The translations under genes were made by a program, and so were the position numbers. The notes under the pieces were generated by a model. It made no database searches. It had not been told where the DNA came from and was given only the letters and a program-made list of their open reading frames with translations. A stretch of 64,000 bases of DNA from UBA7328 sp965247965 (GTDB taxonomy: Bacteria; Bacteroidota; Bacteroidia; Chitinophagales; Saprospiraceae): positions 2,542,001 to 2,606,000 of the forward strand of contig OZ252053.1 of assembly GCA_965247965.1 (NCBI GenBank), given 5' to 3'. Positions 9,150-18,267 of this stretch are shown piece by piece. The first letter of the stretch is position 1; every line of letters begins with the position of its first letter.

Positions 9150-10862
9150 CTACAACACCCCATCATTCACCAACCCATCCGCATAATCCACCGCCCTTGC
9201 CGTCAAAGCCATATACGTAATACTCGGATTCTGCGTACCCGCACTCGTCATACAACTGCCATCTGTAACGAATACGTTAGGGACTTCATGCACTTGATTC
9301 CACTTGTTGAGCACACTTGTTTTCGGATCGCGGCCCATTCTGGCCGTACCCATTTCGTGGATGCAGGCACCTACAGCGGTAGGATCATTGTAGGAAGTGA
9401 TGTCTTTGCAACCTGCAGTTTCAAGCATTTCTTCGGCGCATTGGATGCCGTCAATACGGAGCAACCGTTCGTTTTCGCGGAGCTGGCAGTCGAAGGTGAT
9501 GATCGGCATGCCGTGTTTGTCCTTTTTTTCGAAATTGAGGAACATACGGTTTTCGTGGTAGGGTAGAAGTTCACCGAAACAGGTCATGCTGACACTGTAA
9601 GGGCCCGGAGAGAATAAATTTTCTTTGAGATCTTTGCCCACTGCACCTTCCGGTATATTGCGTCCTCTGCCTGCTCCGCCTTGATAACCAAATCCTCTCA
9701 GGTAATCTTTTCTCCTAGTAGCTTCATCGATATTTCGAAATCGTGGGATGTAGAAACCGGTCGGTTTGCGGCCTTTATAATACTTGTCTTCGAAGCCCGG
9801 CAGCTTGCCCGATGCCCCCATCCCGTAATGATGATCCATCATATTGTGGCCGAGTTCACCACTGTTGTTTCCAAGGCCACCCGGAAATTCATCCGATCGG
9901 CTGCTGAGCAGAATGGCGGTCGTACCTACTGTACTAGCATTGCAGAAAATGATGCGAGAAAAAAATTCATGTTCTTCGCCAGTCTCGGCATCTTTTATTC
10001 GGACTCCACTAGCCTTGCCTATTTCTTTATCCCATACGACTTCGCTTACGATACTATCCGGTCTTATGGTCAAATTGCCTGTTTCGAGAGCCACCGGAAT
10101 TGTTGCCGACAAGCTGCTGAAATAAGCTCCATACGGGCAGCCCCTAGAACATCTTCCCCTCGTTTGGCATTGGCCGCGCGTTCCGGTGTGGGAATCAGGA
10201 TTGTATTTGGAAATATTCGCAACTCTTCCTGGCGTAACAATCCTTTCAGGGAAAGCTTTGACAACCGATTCTCGCAAGTGCTGCTCGGCGCAATTCAGCG
10301 GGAAAGGCGGAAGGAAATTACCATCTGGTATTTGCTTGAGTCCTTCTTTCTGGCCACTTACTCCTACAAACGTTTCGACGTATGTGTACCAAGGCTCGAT
10401 GTCCTTATATCGTATCGGCCAATCGACTGCAATGCCTTCTTTCCCATTAGCCTCGAAATCGATATCGCTCCATCGGTAGCATTGCCTGCCCCACATGATA
10501 GACCTGCCGCCAACATGATGTCCGCGTATCCAATCAAAACGGCCGATCTCGTCATAGGGATATTCGTCGTCTTTATTGATCCAATGTTTGCGGTCTTCTC
10601 GAACCCACCAGGAAAGTCGGTTTTGCTTGAAGTAATGACGGGCTATTTCTTCTGCAGGCACGACATTTTGATTAGCTATATCCCAAGGATCCATATTTGC
10701 AGTTGGATATTCGCCGTGTTTAACCATCCGGCCTCTTTCGAGCATCAGCGTTTTGTAGCCCTTTTTGCACAATTCCATTGCGGCATAGCCACCGCTAATT
10801 CCGGAGCCAACTACAATAGCGTCGTAGGTCACTTCATCTTTTCCATTTGAATTAAATCTCAT
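9150..10862 (-). CDS. GMC-family FAD oxidoreductase
   Basis: A flavin-dependent alcohol/sugar dehydrogenase of about 570 residues. The N-terminal FAD motif GSGISGG (within DAIVVGSGISGGYAAMEL) and the conserved C-terminal GMC motif HEMGTARMG followed by VTDGSCMTSAGTQNPSITYMA are present. I chose the ATG at 10862 because it overlaps the stop of the upstream gene as ATGA (translational coupling); an in-frame ATG at 10871 is also possible. No signal peptide is visible, but its partner carries a Tat signal, so the pair could be exported together. It probably oxidises a sugar hydroxyl; electron acceptor unknown. Confidence 0.92.
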   Translation of the reverse strand: MRFNSNGKDEVTYDAIVVGSGISGGYAAMELCKKGYKTLMLERGRMVKHGEYPTANMDPWDIANQNVVPAEEIARHYFKQNRLSWWVREDRKHWINKDDEYPYDEIGRFDWIRGHHVGGRSIMWGRQCYRWSDIDFEANGKEGIAVDWPIRYKDIEPWYTYVETFVGVSGQKEGLKQIPDGNFLPPFPLNCAEQHLRESVVKAFPERIVTPGRVANISKYNPDSHTGTRGQCQTRGRCSRGCPYGAYFSSLSATIPVALETGNLTIRPDSIVSEVVWDKEIGKASGVRIKDAETGEEHEFFSRIIFCNASTVGTTAILLSSRSDEFPGGLGNNSGELGHNMMDHHYGMGASGKLPGFEDKYYKGRKPTGFYIPRFRNIDEATRRKDYLRGFGYQGGAGRGRNIPEGAVGKDLKENLFSPGPYSVSMTCFGELLPYHENRMFLNFEKKDKHGMPIITFDCQLRENERLLRIDGIQCAEEMLETAGCKDITSYNDPTAVGACIHEMGTARMGRDPKTSVLNKWNQVHEVPNVFVTDGSCMTSAGTQNPSITYMALTARAVDYADGLVNDGVL

Positions 10863-11428
10863 ATTGCCCATAATTTACCGCCCGTTTCTTCCACAGAAAT
10901 ACAGGATTCGTATTCTCCGGGTACAGGCAAGTAGTTCAAAAATTTAGTACCTATTTCTTCGGTGGTGAGGTAGTAGGCTACGGTTTGTTGTTTGAGCGCC
11001 GTAAAGGCTTCTTTAGTATCACCGAGGCTTTCGTCATCAGAGTTGTCCAAATCCCGGAGCGTGGTTAACTTCTTTTCCTCATCCATTTCCAGAAATCCGC
11101 CATTGTTGTCGAGGAAATTAGTCAATAATGCAAAGCCCGCCTTGTATTCTTCTTTATATTCATCATTATAGATCGCTCCAACCATATGATCGATCATTCT
11201 GTGAACGCCTACCTCCGTAGCCGACGGGCTGTCCGTTTTGGGTAAGATGGTATCCACCAGGTCTTTGACTAGCATAAATTGTTGATCGTCAAAGAATTGA
11301 AGGGCGTAATCGTCGGTATTGACTGCAACATCTGCATTGCAACCAGCAAGGAGCGAGCCCGCCAAAGGAGCGCTTACTGCAGCGCCAGTGGCTAGGGCTG
11401 TGTATTTTAGAATTTCTCTTCGTTTCAT
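10859..11428 (-). CDS. Gluconate 2-dehydrogenase subunit 3-like protein (Tat signal)
   Basis: A 189-residue protein starting MKRREILKYTALATGAAVSA, a twin-arginine signal with a lipobox-like AGC. The frame stays open upstream to 11611, but the Tat signal fixes the start at 11428. It resembles the small subunit of membrane-bound gluconate 2-dehydrogenases, which pairs with a GMC flavoprotein; that flavoprotein is the next gene, with a 4-bp overlap. The likely role is a periplasmic partner and exporter of the GMC subunit in sugar oxidation. Confidence 0.88.
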   Translation of the reverse strand: MKRREILKYTALATGAAVSAPLAGSLLAGCNADVAVNTDDYALQFFDDQQFMLVKDLVDTILPKTDSPSATEVGVHRMIDHMVGAIYNDEYKEEYKAGFALLTNFLDNNGGFLEMDEEKKLTTLRDLDNSDDESLGDTKEAFTALKQQTVAYYLTTEEIGTKFLNYLPVPGEYESCISVEETGGKLWAI

Positions 11429-11802
11429 GGTTTTCGAAATGAAGGTGGAAGATATTAAATAATCCATACTTAAAACCAAATGCCTATAAAAGTAAAGATC
11501 AAAATAACGGTCAAAACGAGCCACGAAACGAAACGCAATCTTTTCGCTTTCGCGCATGTTTTTTCTTCTCTCATTGCCGAATAATTTAAAGATGAATAAT
11601 CGTTTTCTCAATTATTCGCATGAGGGTGTAGAATATCACAGATTAATGAATTTTTTTGAATGGAGACCTCACCATGGTCTTTTTTATAATTGGTTATTCA
11701 ATGAAGTAGTTTGTGCCTCGTCCCGAACCAAATTGGTCTTTTAAATTTTTCTCCATTAGCGCCTTCATTTTTTTTTACAGTTAGATTTAACGATTACATT
11801 TA

Positions 11803-12429
11803 ATGATTAATTCCTTAGTTTCAGATATGCGCGATGATAAATTCACTAGGGCCATAAAAGCCTTTGACCAGGCAAACGAAGCCGATCCTAACCGCTTGGA
11901 ATGGAACGGGAAAATTTGGCCCAAAGAATTACTTTATGCTCACCGAATGAGCGGTACCCTGTCGTTATTCAAACCGGAAGCATCAGACGCACTCAGACTG
12001 GCCACACGATGTCAACACATATGCCGGTGGGAGATTCCACGGCATTCTTTTCCAATGGACAAAAAAGGCTATTACGCCTGGCGCAACAAGCTTAAGTCGT
12101 ATCACGCTGAGAAGGCTGCTAACATTTTGAAAAAGATGGGCTACGACAATAGTACCATTGAGGCAGTCCAAGTGCTGGTTACCAAGAAAAAAATGAAAAC
12201 TAATCCTGATTCTCAAATATTAGAAGACGTAGTCTGCATGGTCTTCCTTCAATATTATCTCGACGAATTTGCTAGTGACCACGATGAAGAAAAGGTATTG
12301 GAAATTCTTCGAAAAACCTGGAAGAAAATATCACCAGAAGGCCGACAAAAAGTGCTTGAACTTCCGTTGTCTGCAAAAACCAAAAGCCTAATATCCAAAG
12401 CCTTGCCAATCGTGACCGATACGATGTAG
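11803..12429 (+). CDS. DUF4202 domain protein
   Basis: A 208-residue cytosolic protein matching the DUF4202 pattern: KFTRAIKAFDQANEADPN at the start, then HRMSGTL, a His/Cys-containing ATRCQHICRWEIPR stretch, and DVVCMVFLQYYLDEF. The histidines and acidic residues recall HD-type metal phosphohydrolases, but the function is unknown. An in-frame ATG nine codons in is an alternative start. Its 3' end overlaps, on the other strand, the broken end of a truncated serine hydrolase. Confidence 0.85.
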   Translation: MINSLVSDMRDDKFTRAIKAFDQANEADPNRLEWNGKIWPKELLYAHRMSGTLSLFKPEASDALRLATRCQHICRWEIPRHSFPMDKKGYYAWRNKLKSYHAEKAANILKKMGYDNSTIEAVQVLVTKKKMKTNPDSQILEDVVCMVFLQYYLDEFASDHDEEKVLEILRKTWKKISPEGRQKVLELPLSAKTKSLISKALPIVTDTM

Positions 12430-12945
12430 AGCGTTTTTACTTAATTCCCGTTTTATTTGATCGCTAGACGGAAAGGGAAAATCGGGCCCTGTCCAATAGG
12501 GGAAATTCGCCTCTCTCGGAAGGCCTGAAGAATGCGTCAAGAGCGATCTGACGGTTATAGGCCCGCTATGTGCATATTGCTGTTTGAGATCGTACCAGGG
12601 GAGCAATTCGCTTACCAGGTCGTCCAGTCGCAGTTTTCCCTCGTCATAAAGTTTCATAACGGCAACTGCAGTAAACAGCTTGGAAATCGAACAGATGCTG
12701 CCTAAAGTGGAAGACTCAGATTTTACGCCGTCTTCAATATTTGCCATGCCAAATGCTCCACTCCACAGGACTTCCTGATCTTCTACTACAATCGCCTTGA
12801 TTCCCGGTAGCTTTTCAAAGTCCTTTTGTGCTTCTAACCATACTTCGATGAGGTCGAAAGCTTCTGAATAATCTTTTTTATCATTTTGTGAATGGGCTGT
12901 GGTGATACAAAGGAATAGGAGTGTGGTGACATAGTTTTTTTTCAT
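12388..12945 (-). pseudogene. Truncated beta-lactamase-family serine hydrolase
   Basis: The N-terminal part of a class C beta-lactamase/esterase-type protein: signal peptide (ends TAHSQ), the SxxK motif in SICSISKLF (nucleophile Ser, Lys three residues on), and LLTHSSGLP. Full-length relatives are more than twice as long and contain a YxN and a C-terminal HxG motif; both are missing. After about residue 168 the frame runs antisense into the end of the DUF4202 gene, so the 3' part has been deleted. Confidence 0.8.
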
Positions 12946-13186
12946 GATTGATTTTTTAATGCCCGAGAAACCGATGGTTCAATAAGTCTATATGACCGTT
13001 TGATAATCACGCCATTGTAGACAATAACCATAATAGAGCGAAAGCTTAACTAAACGAAATTATCAAATGTCTTCTGAGAGTAATCCATTGTAATAATCTC
13101 CCATCCCTTGTTCAGCCAATTTTTGATCTTCATTCGCGCATAGTGCACATAGTTGAGCAAGTATATTTTTGTCCATCAAAATGCTT

Positions 13187-14749
13187 TTACAATTCCTTAA
13201 GCTGCCGCTTCAGGATCTTTCCCGTCGCACTTTTAGGCAATTCCTCATCTCTTATTTCTACGATACGCGGATATTTAAAAGCCGCCATTCGCTCTTTGCA
13301 AAAGGCCTTGATATCTTCTCCTGTTGCACTATGGCCTGCTTTCAAATATAAAATTGCCTTTACCTCTTCGCCCAAATCACTATCCGGAATGCCGACAACA
13401 GCGCATTCTTGTATTGCAGGATGTTCGTACAGAACTTCTTCAATTTGCCGGGGATACACGTTGTAGCCGCCCCGGATTATCATTTCCTTTTTGCGGTCAA
13501 CGATAAAGAGATATCCTTCTTCATCAAAATGACCAATATCTCCTGTATTCAGCCATCCATTTCGAAACGATTTTGCATTTATTTCGGGCCGGTTGAAGTA
13601 GCCATTCATCATTCCCGGGCCGCGGACAACAACTTCTCCCAGCTCTCCCTGGGCCACCTCTTTGCCATCATCATCCACAACCTTTATTTCATTACCCCAC
13701 ATGGGCTGGCCGGCAGAGCCGATCTTTGCTTCGACTTGATCCACGCCGTTAGTACATACACCGGAACCTGTCTCCGTCAAACCGTATCCCTCGTCGATTT
13801 TTACACCTGTCGCCTTTTCCCAGGCATCCGCAAGCTCTACCGGCAACGGAGCTCCCCCGCATCCACACGATACGAGGTTACTCCAGTCCATTTTTTTAAA
13901 ATCAGGATGATGATAAAGACGATTGTACATCGTTGGCACACCGGGGAAATCGGTGATTTTATCGCGTTTCATGACTTCTAAAACTTTCCCAGGTTCAAAA
14001 CGGCGTAAAAGGCTTATCATGCCTGTGAGCGCCATGGTCGTACATAAGACATTGAACAAGCCAAATACGTGGTAAAAGGGCAAGTGTGCAATGCCAATGC
14101 CTTCGCGATATTCCTTCTTACCTCGCCCTTCATGTGGCACAAAACCGCTTTGATAAAATATACTGAAATGGCTCAAGACTGCTCCTTTGGAATCGCCTGT
14201 AGTTCCGCTAGTATATAGAATAGTCGAAGGTTCGTCTGCACCCGTAAAGGCCACTTCAGTGCCCGATGTGGCGGATTTCATTAAAGTGTCATAATCATGA
14301 ATCTGTTCAACTCCTGTCTGATCGCGATAATGCTGACAGTTATCTTCGGCGCCTTCTCTGATGACAATCATGTGTGCGCAACTGTCAACAGCTCGGAAAC
14401 TTTTCATGGCTTCTTCCAGAAATTCTTCGAATACAACTATCACTTTGGCGGCGCTGTCTTTCAGTCTGTAAGTAAGTTCACGTTCTTTGTACAGCACATT
14501 CACAGGCACACTCACAGCGCCCAAATGAGCCACCCCGAAAAAGCAAACGGGAAATGGAAGCACATTAGGAATCACGTGCATTACACGGTCTCCTCTTTCT
14601 ACACCTAGTTGGCCGAGAGCATCCGAAAAGAGTTGAATGTTGGCGTATAACTGTTGATAGTTCATGGATTCATCGTCCATGATCAAAGCTGTCTTTTCCG
14701 GTTTCCGGCGGGCGCTTTCCTGGACAAACATAGCTATGTTGAAACTCAT
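13187..14749 (-). CDS. AMP-forming acyl-CoA ligase
   Basis: A 520-residue adenylate-forming enzyme that would activate a fatty or aromatic acid to its CoA thioester. The AMP-binding P-loop ILYTSGTTGDSKG is at about 177-189; the hinge/active-site region GWLNTGDIGHFDEEGYLFIVDRKKE and GGYNVYPRQIEE follow, and the catalytic lysine motif PKSATGK ends at Lys511. Length is typical. Closest in pattern to long-chain fatty-acid CoA ligases, but chain length is not inferable. It appears monocistronic. Confidence 0.9.
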   Translation of the reverse strand: MSFNIAMFVQESARRKPEKTALIMDDESMNYQQLYANIQLFSDALGQLGVERGDRVMHVIPNVLPFPVCFFGVAHLGAVSVPVNVLYKERELTYRLKDSAAKVIVVFEEFLEEAMKSFRAVDSCAHMIVIREGAEDNCQHYRDQTGVEQIHDYDTLMKSATSGTEVAFTGADEPSTILYTSGTTGDSKGAVLSHFSIFYQSGFVPHEGRGKKEYREGIGIAHLPFYHVFGLFNVLCTTMALTGMISLLRRFEPGKVLEVMKRDKITDFPGVPTMYNRLYHHPDFKKMDWSNLVSCGCGGAPLPVELADAWEKATGVKIDEGYGLTETGSGVCTNGVDQVEAKIGSAGQPMWGNEIKVVDDDGKEVAQGELGEVVVRGPGMMNGYFNRPEINAKSFRNGWLNTGDIGHFDEEGYLFIVDRKKEMIIRGGYNVYPRQIEEVLYEHPAIQECAVVGIPDSDLGEEVKAILYLKAGHSATGEDIKAFCKERMAAFKYPRIVEIRDEELPKSATGKILKRQLKEL

Positions 14750-14825
14750 AAATCGATCATTTTAGTTGAGAGGTTGGCAAGATAAAAAATAAAGACAGAA
14801 ATATTAGAAATCATTTTAATGCTCT

Positions 14826-15137
14826 TTATTTTTTGTAAGGTGCGGTTAATACTTTTCCCGCCCGAATGACTAATGCAACTTTACTAGTGTTTTTAATATC
14901 ATCTACGGGGTTTCCATCTGAATATAGTTCTTCAATGCGGTTTAGATGCTCAAAACTTTTTTGTCCGATTTGGGCGGCTCTTACAGGAGATATATACTCG
15001 GAAATATGACCTGAAAATGGAATGTGCTTTCGCTGTGTGTAGATTGAAATTTCCTCCAGTATATCTTCAGGCAATAAAGAATAGACCTTAAAGAAATCAA
15101 CGTACTTATTGTAATCAGTCTTTTCATTAATTGGTTA
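14826..15137 (-). pseudogene. Internally deleted amidohydrolase remnant
   Basis: An open stretch on the minus strand reads HIPFSGHISEYISPVRAAQIG then QKSFEHLNRIEEL, as in the barrel of imidazolonepropionase-like amidohydrolases, and then jumps to GNPVDDIKNTSKVALVIRAGK, the usual C-terminal end. The N-terminal metal site and most of the middle are missing. Its upstream end abuts a truncated glyoxalase fragment at about 15140. I read this as a deletion remnant with no function. Confidence 0.65.
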
Positions 15138-15139
15138 TC

Positions 15140-15430
15140 TAATGCTCCCAATATTTCAATATCTTTTGAAATAAATTCATTATGCAATGAGTCAATATTG
15201 TCCACTTCAATGTAGGCAAAGTAAGAATGATTTTTAGTATCAAATGCTGAGCGGTCATCCGGACACTCTCCGAGCATAACCATAAATTTTTCTCGTTTGA
15301 GAAAATGCCAACCCTCTCCTGACCACCACGTGCTAAATCCAAGTTCATTTTTATAAAAGTGAGCTGATTTTTCTAGATCTTTTACGGCGAGAACATATCT
15401 CACACTTGTAAATTTTGGTATCCTGTCCAT
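15140..15430 (-). pseudogene. Truncated glyoxalase/VOC-family protein
   Basis: Starts as a normal VOC-fold protein (KFTSVRYVLAVKDLEKSAHFY, then KNELGF and HSYFAYIEVDNID) but loses similarity after about residue 93 at SKDIEILGA, where the second half with the last metal ligand should follow. The frame then reads antisense or out-of-frame sequence of the adjoining amidohydrolase remnant. The join lies near 15140-15150. Confidence 0.7.
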
Positions 15431-15484
15431 AAAATGAGTTATCTAAACTGTTCAATCTTGTTTTGAATTGGCCAATAGCAAATG

Positions 15485-16681
15485 TTACTGTTTCAGTTGA
15501 ATCTTTAAATATTTCATTACTGCTTCATCTCCTTGCAGCACGTCATCGGGTCTTGGATTTTTTGTATTAAACACTTTTAGCGCTTCCATAGGCAGGATCG
15601 TAACAAAATCTTCTTTATAACCATCATCATACGGCACGTTTCCGGAATTCAGTTCCAGGTGATGGGCCAGAAAATTATAGGCTGCTGTTCTTTTTGAGAA
15701 ACCGTAATCGTGTTTTTCCATCGGCAAATGAACATTCTCAACTTTATGTTCGGCATCGTAGAGAGCATAGACCTTTTGAATGTATGGATATTCAATTCGT
15801 GGAGTATTCCTTGTCCAGTCACCACCGTTTGAGATTAACAATAATGGCCTGGGTGCACAAAGTGCCGCGAATTCGACATTGTTCGTCTGGTGATCATTGC
15901 TTTTATGAATCGGCATTCCGCTCTCACAAACACATCCGCCAAAAAAATGTGCGGATACCTGCACCGCAGGCACAGATACCTTTATCCTGTGGTCAATGGC
16001 GGTCAAAATAAATGTTTGCGTACCTCCGCCAGAACCTCCGGTCATGCCAATGCGTTCCGAATCAACATCGGGCCTTGACAACAAGTATTCGAGAACCCTT
16101 TTACTGTTCCATGTCTGGAGTAATGCTGCGATGGGGATGTCATGGTCCACCTGGTTGTTTTCTCCATAACCTACCATATCATAGGCAAAAACAATAGCAC
16201 CCATTCTTGCCAAAACAGCGCATCGCAATTGCATAAAATGAGTAAGGCGTTTATTTTTTAAATGTCCATGCGGGCTAAGCACGGCAGCGTATTTTTTCGC
16301 TTCTGTTACCGGTCGGTACAAGTTTCCTGTTATGTAAAAGCCAGGGAAGCTTTCGATGGCGATGTTTTCAATGATATAGCCATCCATTGTTCGTTTATTC
16401 TTGATAGTTGCTTTGAAATTCCCTTTTATCTCCGGCATCTGGTCAAGTTGCATCCCGTCAATTATGCCTCGTTTAATTCTGTTCGCCCGCTCTTCCCAGG
16501 ATTCCAAATCATCCCATTCGGCAGAGAATTTTTTCATCATCATATTTGCCTCATCTTCGGTCCAGTGGCCCCCTTGGCATAGCATTGGATTTTGACCAAA
16601 TGCTGTTAAACTGATCAAGGCTATTATCGTTATGCTCAAAATTGTTTTCAATGGTATATGAGATATAAAGTCGAACTTCAT
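15485..16681 (-). CDS. Secreted alpha/beta hydrolase, acetylxylan-esterase-like
   Basis: A 398-residue alpha/beta-hydrolase with an N-terminal signal peptide (ending TAFGQ). The nucleophile elbow is GGSGGG (Ser in TGGSGGGTQTF), a His-containing oxyanion-side motif is LSPHGH, and a late His (EKHDYG) fits the catalytic triad. The pattern is of acetylxylan esterase/large abhydrolase proteins found in polysaccharide degraders. With sulfatases and a gluconolactonase nearby, removal of acyl groups from glycans is a reasonable inference, not proof. An N-terminal domain of about 100 residues precedes the fold. Confidence 0.8.
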   Translation of the reverse strand: MKFDFISHIPLKTILSITIIALISLTAFGQNPMLCQGGHWTEDEANMMMKKFSAEWDDLESWEERANRIKRGIIDGMQLDQMPEIKGNFKATIKNKRTMDGYIIENIAIESFPGFYITGNLYRPVTEAKKYAAVLSPHGHLKNKRLTHFMQLRCAVLARMGAIVFAYDMVGYGENNQVDHDIPIAALLQTWNSKRVLEYLLSRPDVDSERIGMTGGSGGGTQTFILTAIDHRIKVSVPAVQVSAHFFGGCVCESGMPIHKSNDHQTNNVEFAALCAPRPLLLISNGGDWTRNTPRIEYPYIQKVYALYDAEHKVENVHLPMEKHDYGFSKRTAAYNFLAHHLELNSGNVPYDDGYKEDFVTILPMEALKVFNTKNPRPDDVLQGDEAVMKYLKIQLKQ

Positions 16682-16766
16682 TTATTTCTTTTCGGAAAGT
16701 AGTAAATTGGTTGATAAGTTTATAGCGATTATGAAATTCAAAAAGTTCGATTAGAAAATACAGTCG

Positions 16767-17627
16767 ATGAAAGCACAGCCAGTTTTACGAATAGAAAATA
16801 CCCTACTGGGAGAAGGTCCCGTTTGGGACTACCGCACTCAGGAACTTTGTTGGGTAGACATCGAAAGCAATCTCTTGCACTTTTACCATCCTCAAAAATA
16901 TAGTAACAGGACTTACGACGTAGGCCAGCTGGTCGGTGCGGCCATCCCCTGTGAAAAAGAAGGACTGATACTCGCTATGCACCACGGCCTGGCATTTTTT
17001 AATCCGGATACTGCAGAATTAAGTCCCATCGTCGATCCGGAAAATGATCTTCCGACTAATCGCTTCAATGATGCCAAATGCGACCCGGCCGGTCGGCTGT
17101 GGGCAGGCACTATGGCGATTGACAAACCAAGAAATAAAGCAGGCAGTCTTTACTGCTTGGATTCATCTCTTCAAATCACGAAGAAGTTGTCCGATATAAC
17201 AGTATCCAACGGTCTTGCCTGGAGCCGAGCTGCGGACCGAATGTTTTATATTGATTCGGAAACCCAGATTGTTCAGTCGTTTTTATTTGATTTGGAATCC
17301 GGTGAAATTGAAAAGGAGGCTGACGCCTTGAAATTTGAAACAATTATTCCGGATGGTATGTGCATTGACGAAAATGATAATCTATGGATCGCTTTCTACG
17401 GCTCTGCAATGGTCGGTTGTTTCGATCCAAAGACAGGAGAACAACTGGAGCAAATTGATGTGCCCGCAAAGCAAACCACCTCATGTGCTTTTGGTGGTGA
17501 AAACCTGGATACCCTATACATCACTTCCTCAAACAGAGTAGAAAAGAGTGAATGGGGAGGAAGCTTGTTTGCAGTTGAGCCAGGAGTAAAGGGCAGAAAG
17601 GCCAATTTTTTCAGATACGATTACTAA
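16767..17627 (+). CDS. SMP-30/gluconolactonase family protein
   Basis: A 286-residue six-bladed propeller lactonase. The family metal ligand Glu16 is in LLGEGPVW; NRFNDAKCDPAGRLWAG, VSNGLAWS and PDGMCID supply the other ligand regions (Asn, Asn, Asp). No signal peptide, so cytosolic. It would open a sugar lactone, matching an upstream sugar oxidation such as that of the GMC dehydrogenase. First gene of a plus-strand run leading to the TRAP transporter, 64 bp before the histidine phosphatase. Confidence 0.9.
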   Translation: MKAQPVLRIENTLLGEGPVWDYRTQELCWVDIESNLLHFYHPQKYSNRTYDVGQLVGAAIPCEKEGLILAMHHGLAFFNPDTAELSPIVDPENDLPTNRFNDAKCDPAGRLWAGTMAIDKPRNKAGSLYCLDSSLQITKKLSDITVSNGLAWSRAADRMFYIDSETQIVQSFLFDLESGEIEKEADALKFETIIPDGMCIDENDNLWIAFYGSAMVGCFDPKTGEQLEQIDVPAKQTTSCAFGGENLDTLYITSSNRVEKSEWGGSLFAVEPGVKGRKANFFRYDY

Positions 17628-17691
17628 GTAATACTCAAAAATTTACTTTTCCATTTTATCAATTGCGAAAAAATGCACTTTTTGCCACTAA

Positions 17692-18267
17692 ATGATGATA
17701 AATACAAATTCTATACATATATATCTCATTCGCCATGGGGAAGCCGGAAAAGCCTGGCACGAAGATCCGGATCCGGGACTGAGCAAAATGGGATATGAGC
17801 AGGCAAAATCATCCTATGACTCATTGAGATCAGAGATTCCTTTGGCAAACTTCCAATTATGCACCAGCCCGCTTTTGAGAGCAATGCAAACCGCAGAAGT
17901 TTTTCAGATGTTCCTTGGAGAAGACCTGATCACAGTACCGGTCTTTTCTGAAATACCCTCGCTCGGAGTCCCTCTTTCAGAAAGACAAAATTGGCTAAAA
18001 GGTGTTTTCGCACAGACAATCCCGGAACTGGATCAAAACCTGATCAATTGGAGAAATCAGATCATCGACACTTTACAAAACATCGACCGCAACACGTTGA
18101 TTTTCTCTCACTTCATGGTGATCAATTGTGTTGTCGGATGGATCGAGAAGAATGAAAAACTGGTTAGTTTTAATCCTGGGTATTGCTCTGTAACGCACAT
18201 AGAGAAAAGGGCAGATCGCTTTTTGATAAGGCAAAAAGGCATGGATGTGAATACTCTGGTGAGATGA
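17692..18267 (+). CDS. Histidine phosphatase family protein
   Basis: A 191-residue member of the phosphoglycerate-mutase-like superfamily. The catalytic RHGE is in IHIYLIRHGEAG, the second Arg is in SPLLRAMQTAE, and the second catalytic His is in LIFSHFMVIN. It resembles SixA-type and small broad phosphatases. Its stop overlaps the start of formate-tetrahydrofolate ligase as ATGA, so the two are probably co-translated, a pairing I cannot explain from family knowledge. Confidence 0.88.
   Translation: MMINTNSIHIYLIRHGEAGKAWHEDPDPGLSKMGYEQAKSSYDSLRSEIPLANFQLCTSPLLRAMQTAEVFQMFLGEDLITVPVFSEIPSLGVPLSERQNWLKGVFAQTIPELDQNLINWRNQIIDTLQNIDRNTLIFSHFMVINCVVGWIEKNEKLVSFNPGYCSVTHIEKRADRFLIRQKGMDVNTLVR

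Noticed and set aside
9681..10850. Open frame of 389 codons opposite the GMC oxidoreductase
   Set aside because: It is antisense to a clearly recognised enzyme with conserved motifs, has no family signature and reads as a mirror frame.
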